Source of the DNA: Funneliformis mosseae
Taxonomy: Eukaryota > Glomeromycota > Glomeromycetes > Glomerales > Glomeraceae
Assembly (NCBI GenBank): GCA_910592005.1
Contig: CAJVPP010000234.1
Location: forward strand, 1 to 39,042
Direction of reading: 5' to 3'
DNA: 39,042 nucleotides
Shown here: positions 9,527 through 20,129 of the stretch, piece after piece
How the letters are laid out: every line of letters starts with the position of its first letter
Position numbering within the stretch: position 1 is the first letter of the stretch
Program-made: the position numbers and the translations under genes
The notes under the pieces: model-generated
Databases searched by the model: none
What the model was told of the DNA's origin: nothing
Seen by the model: only the letters and a program-made list of their open reading frames with translations

Positions 9527-10300
9527 AATTAAGTTAAACTAAAATTGGGATTATTTTTTTTAGGTGGCTAGGTGGCTAAGTAGCTTATCCTATCAGTCAT
9601 CAGTTGCCATTTTAGTTTTTTTTTAATTATTAGTGTGAAATGACTAAAACATTTTTCGTAATTAAACATGATATAATATAATATAATTTAAACACAAAAC
9701 GTATAGATATAAAAATAAAAAAAAAACTTTGCCTCCATTACTTTTTCTTACGATATAAATTCTCATGACATAATATTTTTTAATATAATTAAATTATTTC
9801 TTTCACCCAAAAGAGAACTATGACGAAGGCAAATTACAGACTATTTCTTATTCTGTAAAGTATTGTTTCCTTTGAAAGAAAATTGTCTCAAGATTAGAAC
9901 TTCTTAAAATAGTGAAATTAACTTTTAAAAGTATGCTCTATATTTTTTATCACGCCATACAAACAACAAAGAATATTATTATAATTTGTCTTAGCTTGAT
10001 TTTTATTCATTTTTGATATATTGTAGAGTTGAATTTCACATTATATGATGAAGAATATAATATTGTTAAAATTCATATTGTAAACATATTATAAATGAAT
10101 GAATTGGCTTTGATCAGACTTGGGTTTTCTTTTCATGAAGAAAAAAAAAAGAAACTTATATTTGTGAAAAAAGGTATAAAAAAGAGTGCTTTTTGGTTGC
10201 CTGTTAAATTTAATTTTTTTTTAAATTAAAATTAATTAAATTAAAATTTAAAATTTAAAAAAAAAAATAAAAATTATTTACCTTTTATTAAAAAAAAAAA

Positions 10301-11299
10301 ATGCCTGCGAAACTCACTATCATTGCTTATATCCACAAATTCATGGAACATCTTATACAAGACTTTACTGTCAAAGAGATTACGGCTGTATTAAGATTAT
10401 CAGATGATGATCTAACAAAGGTAATTTACTTAAGAATCAAGGCATTCATCTCTTCAGACTGGAATATTGAAACCCAGATCGAGGAGTTTGACATAGAGAT
10501 GTGATCTTTTTAAGGGGCAAATTTATCGCATGTGTAGGGTGATATTTAGTATATATAATAGTTTATTTCCTTTCCTTTCCTTTCTTTTCCTTTCTTATCT
10601 TAAATTAAATTTTCAAAAACTATCTATCTTTTCCGCTTCTTTTAAGGTGAATGCTATATCTATCAAGGTCTTAAAAAACCTGGATTTTGACATAATGCTG
10701 TCGGTAGGAATTAGTATTATAATCATCAGTATTACAACTAAGACTGTTAAAAATATTGATAGAAAGCATCACCTGGAATTCTACGTTGAAGAAAATTTAG
10801 GAGAAAGGGAACCCCAGGAATTTTGGGTGGATGTGACTTATGATCTGAACGTAAGGTATCTAGCAAACAAGATGAATGCCATTAATCAGACGATGGTAAG
10901 GTAGACTATAGCTATGTTGATAGGCCTAATTACTTATGAGCCACCCATTTACAATTAGCTTACATAAGAGAAAAAAACACTCAGAAAATATGTAGTGAGG
11001 CTTGAGAACATATCAATGATATCCACTCACAACAGTGCTACTAAAAATAACCAAAGCAGTTTAAATCTACTGTGGTTGCAGGTAATAGTAGCAGTAATAG
11101 CAGATCCAATCATACTCCACGAGGCATGACCCCTAGATTAAAGAGAGGTCGAATTACATTAGCACAGATGGGTTCAACTAGGACTTGTCTCTCAAAAGCT
11201 TTGAAATCAAATCCTATTCTGGTTGAAATAACTGAAGCTACCACTAATGCTAGGACTGATGCCACCAATGCTACTGATGCTACTGACAAACAAGATTAG
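10301..11299 (+). CDS. unrecognised, probably spliced coding stretch
   Basis: Three coding-like pieces lie in order. The first (10301-10504) reads MPAKLTIIAYIHKFMEHLIQ and later LRLSDDDLTKV, ending in an acidic EEFDIEM. The second (about 10647-10896) follows a pyrimidine-rich tract ending TTTTAAG, contains RKHHLEFYVEENLGEREPQE and VRYLANKMNAINQTM, and runs into a GTAAGG donor-like site at about 10897. The third (about 11040-11299) includes SNSRSNHTPRGMTPRLKRGR and ends with ATN/ATD repeats before a TAG. Codon choice looks genuine, but exon joins are not certain and there is an extra stop between pieces. I do not recognise a family. It could be a host gene, a gene fragment, or an accessory ORF of a transposon. 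Confidence 0.35.
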
Positions 11300-11809
11300 A
11301 AATGAAAAGTTACGTTGGTTTTATTTTAAAATCAAACTCTAATTTTTATTTTTATTATTTATTCTTTAAAATAAAATTTTAGTATTACTCTGATTTCTGA
11401 AATATGAAGTTATTTTTTATTTTATATTTTATTTTTATTAAAAATGAATCAAACAAAATAAAATCTGATACATATTTTGAAATCGTAAGAAATGTATATA
11501 CAGTTAAATAAATAATATACCTAAAATAATAAGTGATAAAAAAAAAAACCTTCCAAATTTTTCCTAATACCGCTTTATCTCTATAAATAAACGGAATGTA
11601 CAAAAAAAAGTACACAACTAATTAAAAGTGAATATACTGTACCTCTGAAACTATATTTTAATATATTTTTCTTTTTCGCAAAAATGTTTAAAGAATAATC
11701 AACATATTCAGTTATCACTTTCCTTTTTGTTTTTTTTCTTATAAAATAAAATATAATGCGAGATTCCCTCCTTCTTCACGAAGAAATAGCCTATTAAATT
11801 TGTAACATT
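11300..11809. other. non-coding AT-rich spacer
   Basis: I see only A/T-rich sequence between the unrecognised coding stretch and the start of Helitron-type coding sequence. The minus-strand frame at 11385-11615 is low-complexity Phe/Ile/Tyr/Lys and is not credible. Confidence 0.55.
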
Positions 11810-13292
11810 TTCACATTTAATAATGAATATGAGACATTAGTTAATCTATCAAATGACATCACGTTATATGCAGATGATCTTAATCCTATATTACTATTAA
11901 CTTCAGTTGACAATCGTCAAACACAACTACTACTACTGATATCGCACTTAATACACTGGAAGCCCTATACTAAATTGCAGAACCTATACAACAGGTAAAG
12001 GATAACACGTAATTCAAGACATGACATTTTTCGTTCGTTTATTTTTATTTTAGCATGATCATTCTGTACAATATAATAACTATATTATAGACTTATAGTA
12101 TTTCGATTTTGGTTAATTTAAATTATTAAAATATGTTTAAAAAAATTAAATTAAATTAAATTAAAATAAAATAAAATAAAAAATAAAACTTAAATTAACA
12201 TAAATTAGGAGTTCTGGAAGTACTTTACTAAGATTGCTTGAACAATCTGAACGTTATTGCTACATGATATTAAATTAAAAAAAATATTATAAAAACATTA
12301 AACTTCATCTTAAACCTAAATATGTCTTTTTCCATCTCTGATCACAGATTTCAGAATAATATCTTAACCCAATGGCCTTGAATTGCCTGCATATACTGCG
12401 AAAAACTCTTATATCCTGAAAAGGCTTCTTGGATAATCTATGACCCTTTGATTACTTATCCCTTAGAATAGCATGTATCAGGAGTTACTTTATCCTTCAC
12501 CCCTAATATAAATAGGATCTCTAATCTGAGAATTTCTACATGCGATTCTTATAAGAAACCTTCAACGAGATACACCTTTTCTCACCTCTCTCCTATACTG
12601 GATGAAATCAGATCAGTTTCACTTCATAAGAGAAAACATTTGTCACCCGTTTATTTACATTGTTCCTTGGGAAGAACTCCCAACAGTAACTCATATTCAG
12701 AATATAGAAGTTTGATTGATGAAATGAATTATTCACGAAATGTTAGCGTATATGCCCTTTACTCTAGAACCTTAGGTGCTTTTCTAGAACTAAACAACAA
12801 TAACAATAATGATAATAATAATCAACCTTCTATTCATCCAATTCATGATGAGACTATTCAACGAGCTGCTGTTTGGTTATCACATAACAATTTTTACATC
12901 TGACCGTTTACTGGAATGCTATCTTCAAACTAAAGACAGAACACAAATGGTCCTTTTCCAATAGCTATGCATCTTAACACTGGTACTGATGATACACCTC
13001 CAGTCGACTCCCAAGAGATTATCATACCAAACTACAACTTTTCTGATGAAATTTATAATGAAGACTTCCACTATACAAGATTGATAGTGGGTTTCGTTCA
13101 GGAGAGTGAAAACTTATATATACCAATCTCTACATATGACCCTAACTTGGAGCCTCTACTTTTCCCTGACCTATTCACAGATAAAAGGAGACATTTTCAT
13201 GATGTACTAGCAGGCCAGTCTTTTGGTAAATCTTGTGATGAGACCTACGGTAAGTATATCAAATTATACCTCATAAACATAAATCCACAATA
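11810..13292 (+). pseudogene. Helitron polyprotein, N-terminal part
   Basis: Exon-like sequence 11810-11994 (DITLYADDLNPILLL, SHLIHWKPYTKLQNLYN) ends at AG followed by GTAAAG. A candidate 353-bp intron (11995-12347), filled with A/T repeats such as (TTAAA)n, ends in TCACAG, and the frame resumes in phase. Next come a CIYC-type cysteine pair (about 12395), then HLSPVYLHCSLGRTPNSN at 12640, an Asn-rich tract, DETIQRAAVWLSHNN, and from 12967 the stretch LNTGTDDTPPVDSQE through ISTYDPNLEPLLFPDLF and ETYGKYIKLYLININPQ. These are typical of the region upstream of the Rep domain in fungal Helitron proteins. Stops include TGA where Arg or Trp is expected. Confidence 0.75.
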
Positions 13293-14322
13293 GAGGTTAC
13301 ATCACTACTGGTCTTTCTGGTCCTACCTTTAGCTAGAAAAATTGAGGCATCATCAAAATACCCAACGTCTCATACGCTAATCTCAATTGGACTTTAGTCA
13401 TGTGACAAATCTCCTTCCGCCAGAAATCTACTCCAACCTAGTACCTACACTTCACGAAACATTATTAATGAAAATTTGACATTTCTCATATTAACCTTTA
13501 TGCGAATGGGAGACACATACTTCTAGCATAAGCAACTCCATCTGAACGCGATATTACAAAAAAATGGCCTTCTAACCTTATTCATAATACTCAGTATGGC
13601 TGAGAACTAATGGACTCATTTGCGTGATATTTTATCTGCTAGTAATAATGGCAATACCTTACTTACAAATAGACCTTTTTATTATGCAAATTATTTTATG
13701 CACAGATTTCAATCGTTAAAAAAAGAATTATATAAAAAATCACATCTTACAGAGTTTGGTGAAATTACAGACTTTTTGATTGTATCGAGTTTTAAAATTG
13801 AGGTGTAACACATACGTACAGTTGTTACTGGACAATAATGATAGGAGACGAAATCCTTTAATAACAGTCGAAACTTAGACGAAACTATATTAAAATTATA
13901 ATAAGGAATACGACGAAATCCTTTTGATACGATAAAAGCTGAAATTGTCAAAACTATATTAAAAATATAGAAAAGGGTATGACAAAATTATTTTGAGGAG
14001 GTTTCGACAGGCATCTATACTGGACAACTAATACCATTGAGACTATAATTACAAATGATATAATTTGATTCACAATGCCAGATCCCACACACAAACCTGA
14101 ACTCTATGCTGCTGTCATCGCCAATCAGATTCATACCTGTAATAGAAAATGCCAAGATCCAGCATCGCTGAGCTACACTTGCAAGAAAGGATTTCTGTGA
14201 CCTTTTAATAAAATGATACATTATGAAGAAGGTAACTCCCGTTTTATTATAGGTATTTGACTGAGACTGATAGGTGGATCATTCCCTATTATCTGGCTAT
14301 TCTCTTAATCTAGAATACGTAT
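13293..14322 (+). pseudogene. Helitron Rep (HUH endonuclease) region, interrupted by a MITE
   Basis: This is the Helitron-like N/Rep region that would nick and join single-stranded DNA. Visible pieces are LLPPEIYSNLVPTLHETLL (about 13410), RDILSASNNGNTLLTNRPF and FMHRFQSLKKELYKKSHLTE (13620-13760), GEITDFL, and then the HUH area at 13803-13829. There V-stop-HIRTVV has Arg (CGT, 13815-13817) at the expected position of the second catalytic His. A MITE is inserted immediately after the codons for Thr-Gly-Gln. Beyond it the protein resumes in another frame as MPDPTHKPELYAAVIANQIH, TCNRKC and YTCKKGF. The broken HUH motif and multiple stops rule out activity. Confidence 0.75.
13837..14019 (+). 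mobile_element. 183-bp MITE family, copy B, nested in the Helitron
   Basis: Copy B starts AATGATAGGAGACGAAATCC and ends GGTTTCGACAGGCATCTATA. It is flanked by CTGGACAAT (13828-13836) and CTGGACAAC (14020-14028); shifting the boundary by one base gives a perfect 9-bp duplication, ACTGGACAA (13827-13835 and 14019-14027). It splits the Helitron reading frame exactly after a Thr-Gly-Gln codon triplet, so it moved after the Helitron was in place. It is full length relative to the other two copies and has no coding capacity. Confidence 0.9.
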
Positions 14323-14808
14323 ATGAACGCTCAATACATAATAGATAAGGGATTTGCTCGCTACATGATAAAATACATTACCAAGAGAGAACCATTATAC
14401 GTGTTTAACATCTGTGAAAATGACCTGCTGAGAGAACACATTGTTGCACATTATCTTAGTGCAATAGAGCTCATGTTCTTACTTCTGGGCCATTCGATCT
14501 GTAATTCTTCAGCCACTGTGAAGTTCATTACCACTGAACCTTCTTCTACCCGTTCACGTGCAATACTTCCTATCTATATGCTAGATGAAGACGAGGAAAA
14601 CTCTTATTATGATGACATTATCATGAAATATCTTGCACATTCACATCTTTCTGAATTTGAGAATCTCACTTACCCTCAGTATTATGAAAGATACTTCATC
14701 ATTCCATCTCATTCTCAAACCACGTCACGTCAGATCTTTCATGATCTTCTAAACAACTATGTAGTAAAACGAGTAAAAGATATTATTGATAAGATACTGA
14801 TTCCTTAA
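14323..14808 (+). pseudogene. Helitron polyprotein, Rep tyrosine motif and linker
   Basis: This open 161-codon segment of the Helitron protein begins with KGFARYMIKYITKREP. The two tyrosines spaced as RYMxKY fit the Y2 pair expected of Helitron Rep catalytic sites. It continues with ENDLLREHIVAHYLSAIEL, LGHSICNSSATVKFITTEP, RSRAILPIYMLDEDEE, YPQYYERYFIIP and LLNNYVVKRVKDII, all typical of the section between Rep and helicase in fungal Helitron proteins. It ends at a TAA at 14806. It is the longest uninterrupted piece of the element. The true protein would run on from the Rep region upstream. Confidence 0.85.
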
Positions 14809-15180
14809 ATTAGAGGACGGAGAGCTCTACTTTTAACAAGAGTTGCTTTTGAATATTCTTGCGAGAAGTGAATCAGACTATATTATGAAAGGGGGGACTT
14901 ACTGTGATAAATTTTATCGTTATTTCCTAATTTTCTAAATGACCTACAAAATAACATCACAACTATACAACAATCTCGAATAAATCGTTTCAATACCCAA
15001 TTTTCAGAAATGCTGAACAGATTATTAGAAACTTTACACTAACAACTTCTTGTAAACCTTTCACATATCATCCAAATTCAGATGGAGAGCTTGAAAATTC
15101 TTTCACATATTTTTTCCTGAAACGGCTATGCTTGAATTACCCCAAGATCAGTATCATATCTTATCGACTATTTTCATGTA
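14809..15180 (+). pseudogene. Helitron polyprotein, decayed linker before the helicase
   Basis: Homologous fragments persist in changing frames: GRRALLLTRVAFEYSCEK just after 14808, then SLFPNFLNDLQNNITT, QQSRINRFNTQFSEMLNRLL (about 14970-15035), and MLELPQDQYHILSTIF (about 15128-15172). Each matches the expected position between the Rep and helicase halves. At least two frameshifts and several stops (TGA and TAA among them) separate them. Confidence 0.65.
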
Positions 15181-16467
15181 CATGGGAAAGAACGATGGAA
15201 TGAATGGCTATACTACTTTATTACAGGATCAGAAAGCACAGAAAAATCTTACATTATTAATTTGATTATTAACATGTTTAATCAGAGACATTCAAAATAC
15301 CTCCTGCTGATCCCAACTGGAGTGGTTATTCAAAACATAGGTAGGAAAATGATCCATTCAGAATTACATATCGTATCATCTCTGAGAGGTTTTTACATAC
15401 ATGCTTTCTATAACGAGGAATTAAAAAACCTTCTGAAAACTGTGAATACCCTCATTATCGATAAGATTTCTATGACTTCCGCAGAACTGTTTGACTTTGT
15501 TTCTAGTATCTTTGCATCTCTTCATAGTAATACTATTGTCTTTGGTGGCATAAACGTTATAGTGGTTGGTAACCTCGCCCAACTTTCTCCTGTGACTGAA
15601 TAACATGTATTTCGAGCTGCTGCCTGATCTTTATTCTATTCTCTTTTCCTAAAGATTCCACAACGTCAACAAGCAGATATGAGATTTTTTTGCATATTGG
15701 AAGAAATTCATATAGGCAATATCTCAGAAAATACCTGAAATATATTACAGCAACAACTTTCACAATTCTTGTCTCATCCTGCGATTGATGTATTTCTTAA
15801 TACTATAAACATTGTAGGTTTTAAGAAAAATGCGTAACAGATCAAAAGGATGATTTGCAATATACTTCCTGTTTTACATGATCATTTTCACATCTCACAG
15901 GCATCAGACTATGTTAGTTCTGTGAATTAGGCTCTCTCTCTATCTGACAAGATGTTTAAAACAAAAACAAACCTTCCCTTGAGTGTACATTTACAACCAG
16001 GAGCCTGTGTCATATACCTCAATAATTCATTAATCAATCAAGGTATATGTAATAGAACTGTAGGTGTAATTACAGATGTGGATGTGCTAAATGAGTGTGT
16101 TCATATTGCTTTCTCAATTCGAGATTCTATAGTTGATGTTGACATCAACAAGCATACTCATTACTTTAACATAAATGGAAACATCTATTCCCACTCTCAG
16201 TTTTTGCTACAGAATTCATTCACCTTGACGGTTTATAAAACTTAAGGATTAACCCTACCAAGGGTTTCTCTCACATTGAATAGAAACATCTTTACTTTTG
16301 GTCAGGCTTATGTTGCACTCAGCAGATACTTTACTTAGAACAATGTTGAGATATCTCATCTTGATAGATCAGCTTTCATGACCGATCCTGACGTTATTCT
16401 GGAATACCAAAGGTTGGCTACCATTTTGGAGGCAGACCTTCATATATTTTCACAACTTCTCATATGA
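15181..16467 (+). pseudogene. Helitron PIF1-type helicase region
   Basis: This part would unwind DNA during rolling-circle transposition. The Walker A site lies at 15226-15249 and reads GSESTEKS instead of the GxxGxGKS/T pattern. Walker B at 15451-15468 reads LIIDKIS, where AAG (15463-15465) replaces the Glu of DExx. NVIVVGNLAQLSPVT follows, then a TAA at 15601, VFRAA, a TGA (15625) at a Trp position, and the block IPQRQQADMRFF. From 15952 the C-terminal half reads NLPLSVHLQPGACVIYLNN, GICNRTVGVITDVD, and LQNSFTLTVYKT followed by TAA (16243) where the family has Gln. GQAYVALSR comes next, then TAG (16336) at a Trp position. The reading ends FSQLLI at 16464. Both nucleotide-binding motifs are damaged. 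Confidence 0.85.
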
Positions 16468-18239
16468 TTCAATTAGGCGAAATTAAACAAAAGGAGGATA
16501 GCGATAGTATTTATTTGACTTAAGATACAGTATGCATGATTTAGCATGTACAGTATATTATATTAAACTGAACAGTTAAGTATAAAATAAATAGAACAAT
16601 GAAATATCAGAGAAAAAAATGAAACAATTTGCCAAAATTCAAAGTGATAAATTAAATTTGTTAAATAAATTCTTTATTTAAATTACAAAATTACAAAATT
16701 ATTAAAAATTATTTTTAATTTTAATTAAATCTAATCCTAACTTAAAAAATTAATAAGATGCTGTAACTCGTATAGTATATATATTAGTATATAATACAAC
16801 TAACCACAATACCACAATCATACGAATCTTGTGATCCCTTAGTCAGTGGCTACTGGAAAAAATGTACTGGCTAGTTAAAAGATTAATTATTTTTTATTAT
16901 AAATTTTGATTGTAAATTATTTTGTTAATAAATACTTATTTAATATATTAAATCTTTATCTTTTTATATAAAAAAATATATATATCATTATATAAAATTT
17001 TTTTATTAAATTTTTTTATTTTTTTATTATATTAATTATCAAAAAATATAATATTTTATAAATAATATAAAAAATGAATATTTTGTAATAAATAAAAAGA
17101 AAATAATAATTAATGTTATTATAAATTAATATAAAATTATTATATAATTAAGTTGTACTTACTTAATACAATAAAAATATTTTCTTTATCTAAATTTAAA
17201 TTATTATTTAACAGATATACAAAAATTTTATTATAATCTTTTAATTATAATATATAATCATTTGGTTAAATATTTTAAGCAAATTTGTTTGCAAATATTT
17301 TTATCAAATTTTGTTTAAGAATCATTAAATTTTTAACTAAAAATATAAAAAAATATAATTTGTATAATATTATATAATTTGTAAATAAAATTACTTGTAA
17401 ACTTTTAAACTAATTAAATTAAAAATGTTATATTATATTACAAATAGTGTGTAAAGTTCATATGTACAATGTGCATATGTGCACATTAAATTTTATGTGT
17501 ATATGTTACATAGCATAAAATGTGCACAAATAATTACTAAAATAGATAAATTATATATAAAAATAGATAAATTATTTATAAAAATAGAAATACTATGTAA
17601 TACATGCATTAATTTTCTATTTTTAATACAACTTATGCACATAATTTTTAGTCTAAATTTTATAAACTGATTACAAACTTCATTAATAATACAAATTTAT
17701 AGATAAATTTATCAGTATTGTAGCTATTTTATTATATTTCAGCATGAATTGATAAATTTCTAATTAAATTATATTTTGACAGATGCAATTATTTTATTAA
17801 TAAATATTAAATTGACATAATTAATTTTAATAATATTATATTATCAAAATTAATTAGCTTTAAAGTATAATTAAAATGATTTACAAATATTTTTTTTTAA
17901 TTTTATTTATGAATTTTCAATTTTTCTTTAAATAAACTAAATTTTATATTAGAATCTTTAAAAATAATGAAATAATATTATAGATTTTATTATTTAGATT
18001 TTCAATTTTGATTTGAAAATTATTAATATTTTTTTATTATAATAAATTTAAAATTAAAAAAATTATTTCTAATAAAAATTATAATAATTATATTTATAAT
18101 TTATGTAAAATAAGATTATTTATATAAAAAAAAAATAATAAAAAGAAAAAACTCTTTCCTATCGATCACTTTTCAAAAATAAAGTTTAAGAAAATAAAAA
18201 TGTTTACCTTCAAAGTCTTATAATTTTTTGACTCCATTA
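16468..18239. other. extremely AT-rich filler with small repeats
   Basis: There is no coding signal. The sequence is mostly A/T with scattered homopolymers. It contains a small stem-loop AATGTGCA-TATG-TGCACATT (about 17468-17487) and a tandem repeat at 17539-17598. The frame at 17479-17670 is Ile/Lys/Tyr-rich and is an artefact of composition. The left end of the LINE is not sharply defined and may begin slightly before 18240. Confidence 0.6.
17539..17598. repeat. 21-bp tandem repeat, about 2.5 copies
   Basis: AAAATAGATAAATTATATATA (17539-17559) is followed by a copy with one difference (17560-17580) and a partial third copy starting AAAATAGAAAT at 17581. It is short and A/T-only apart from one G per unit, and probably arose by slippage. 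Confidence 0.7.
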
Positions 18240-18320
18240 GTTAGTCTTATAGTTTACAACAACTCAAACATACTTTCACAACCAGGAAAAAGTTTATTTT
18301 AGAAGTTACTTTTATTCACT

Positions 18321-20040
18321 ATGGTCAGAAAAAACTAAAACAAACAAGCATCAATGAAAAATAAGCATCGTTTCAACCTAACAGAATACCAACAAACTTC
18401 TAAGATATCAGTTGTTTCAATCTCTAGCTCTAGAGAATAGCTTAACCCATCCTCAGCCTCAGACGCTGCTCTTATTGAAAACTTTTTTAAACCACTGACT
18501 TCTACTCCCCCAACGTCTTGAATAAGGACGAATACCTTCCCATAGAAGACGACCCTAATATGAAAATGGATCAAAATAAAGACTTCACAATTATTACTCA
18601 TTCAATCCCATTTGCTTGCGTAACAACAATTCCCAAAAGCTATAAGGACCTCCCTACTGCTACTATTTCAAAGATTGTTAATGCTCACTTCGCCCTCAAT
18701 GACGCGTTCAAGGGGATTAATATCCATTACGTTAATCTTGTTCAGTCAATCGTGATCTATTTTAATGATTAGCAATCTATGGAATCAGCTTTTAATGTGA
18801 AATTTCCCAATTTGGATATCAACCAGCTGGTTCAGTATGCGACTTACAAAGAAAATATGCAGTTTCCTCAACGCACACTTCGTATCATTGATATCTATCT
18901 TAACCTAAAAAAGGAACAGCTCACTAACATATTTGCTAAATACAGCAAGATAGTTTCTGTACAAATGTTCACCAGAGATCTTTGGCAGCAAGCTTACATC
19001 ATTTATGAAGATCTTAAGAGTGTCGATCTCTTTCATACTCAATGGTCACGTTTTATCTATAACGATTGCGTCTGGGTATACCCGGCCTGCTTCACTCCTA
19101 AACAAGTTAAACAATGTAATTATTTTAGAATGAGACTCACTAATTTACCCTTCAATACCTCTGCTAGGAACCTGCAAGACATCACCTTAGCTACCAAAGC
19201 TAAAGCCCTCTACATTCCACGCTCAAATAATTATAAACCTCGACCCTTCGCAGTCTTTTACTTTGAAACAGAGGTAGACCTTAATAATGCTATTACATAA
19301 TCTTTTGCATTCAGAGACAATGAACTCCAATGGTGCTCAGCTGATACGAGATGCTATTATAAATGTGGTTCTTTTGATCACATTGTCATGAAATGCCTCC
19401 AAATTGTTCCATCAGTAAATGACGATCCTATCGATCAACCTAAAACTCCAATTTACAAGCTTCCCTCTATCTAAAAACTATACAATCACTTCAAGCCAGC
19501 AGGATCCAGATCCTTAATCACGAGACATAATAACTGACAATCTAACTACAAACAGTCACCCCTTCCCAAAGAAGGAAACAAATCTGTAACAGATAAAGGC
19601 AAAGCCAAAGACAAAGGCCCTGCAGGCTCTTCGATTGATGACTCGGTCCATAATCCTAATAATAATAATGACACGACCAAAGGCTATGACTGATCTTAAA
19701 ACTCGCATTGCCAAGTTAGAAAAGGCTCAATCAACTATCCTTACCTCACCTTCCTCTTTACTGTTAAACGTCCTAAATAATAGGCCTATTGTGTAATAAT
19801 CTGCGTCTACCTTTACTTCTAAAAAAGAATTCGTATTGCCAATTCCTCTTCGGATGAAGACCTTAATAAGTCACTAGTTCCCATCGATGTTAAAACCAAG
19901 CAATTATTAAGGAACAAGCCTCTGTCATCTCTGAATAACAGAAGCAGTTACAGCTCGTTAATGCCTAAATGCTTGAAATCATAGCTCAGGCACAAAAACC
20001 ATCCAGTTCCTTCTCACAATAATTTCACCCATTACCTAAC
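18321..20040 (+). pseudogene. LINE ORF1: RRM-like RNA-binding protein with zinc knuckle
   Basis: The likely start is ATG at 18321 (MVRKN, stop, NKQASMKNKHRFNLTEYQ), then an acidic/Ser-rich leader and a frameshift into LNKDEYLPIEDDPN near 18520. The first RRM-like fold is around 18880-19060 (RTLRIIDIYLNLKKEQLTNI, then YIIYEDLKSVDLF). A second is around 19130-19300 (RLTNLPFNTSARNL, then RPFAVFYFETEVDLNNAI). A Cys/His knuckle follows at about 19352 as CYYKCGSFDHIVMKC, with three residues between the first two Cys instead of two. A Lys- and Asn-rich tail follows (KSVTDKGKAKDKGPAGSSID, about 19580). Such ORF1 proteins bind the element's RNA. In-frame TAG (18770) and TAA (19298) interrupt it. Confidence 0.75.
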
Positions 20041-20129
20041 CCACAATCATGATTAATAATAATACATATATTGATAAAAATAATAATTACAATAATAAAC
20101 ATATAGAACATTCCACTAACAATTAAGCT

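Larger units (their letters stand above)
7345..10300. other. non-coding AT-rich stretch
   Basis: I see no gene in 7345-10300. It contains a 17-nt-arm hairpin at 8445-8483 and MITE copy A at 9344-9526. At about 9563-9585 there is a TTTAGGTGGCT...GGTGGCT motif that resembles the intron sequence at about 526-546 on the opposite strand. Otherwise it is A/T filler with homopolymer runs. Confidence 0.6.
11810..16467 (+). mobile_element. degraded autonomous Helitron
   Basis: A rolling-circle transposon relic encoding one long Rep-helicase polyprotein, broken by stops, frameshifts and a nested MITE. The protein order is N-terminal zinc-type region, Helitron-like N domain with the Rep motifs, a linker typical of these proteins, then a PIF1-type helicase. 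Coding sequence is recognisable from about 11810 to a TGA at 16465. Helitron termini (5' TC, 3' hairpin plus CTRR) could not be fixed. A CTAG at about 16873 preceded by a small CAGT/ACTG hairpin is a weak 3'-end candidate. The listed limits are therefore those of the coding relic, not of the transposon. Confidence 0.85.

Noticed and set aside
11385..11615. Minus-strand frame of 76 codons
   Set aside because: Low-complexity Phe/Ile/Tyr/Lys sequence caused by A/T bias, with no motif or context.
11864..11884. LYADDL as a reverse-transcriptase YxDD motif
   Set aside because: No other RT blocks surround it, and the frame continues into Helitron polyprotein sequence, so the match is chance.
13801..13830. 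Reading GVTHTY in an alternative frame as the HUH motif
   Set aside because: The frame continuous with the upstream Rep ORF gives HIRTVV, which aligns better with the family's HxHTVV.
13799..13951. Minus-strand frame 13709-13951 and other antisense frames across the Helitron and LINE (for example 14015-14221, 15421-15606, 21639-21917, 24507-24821)
   Set aside because: They lie antisense to recognisable coding relics or to the MITE and show no family features.
16840..16880. Helitron 3' terminus (small hairpin then CTAG before T)
   Set aside because: The CAGT/ACTG stem is only 4 bp and the spacing to CTAG is long. Without sibling copies it cannot be called.
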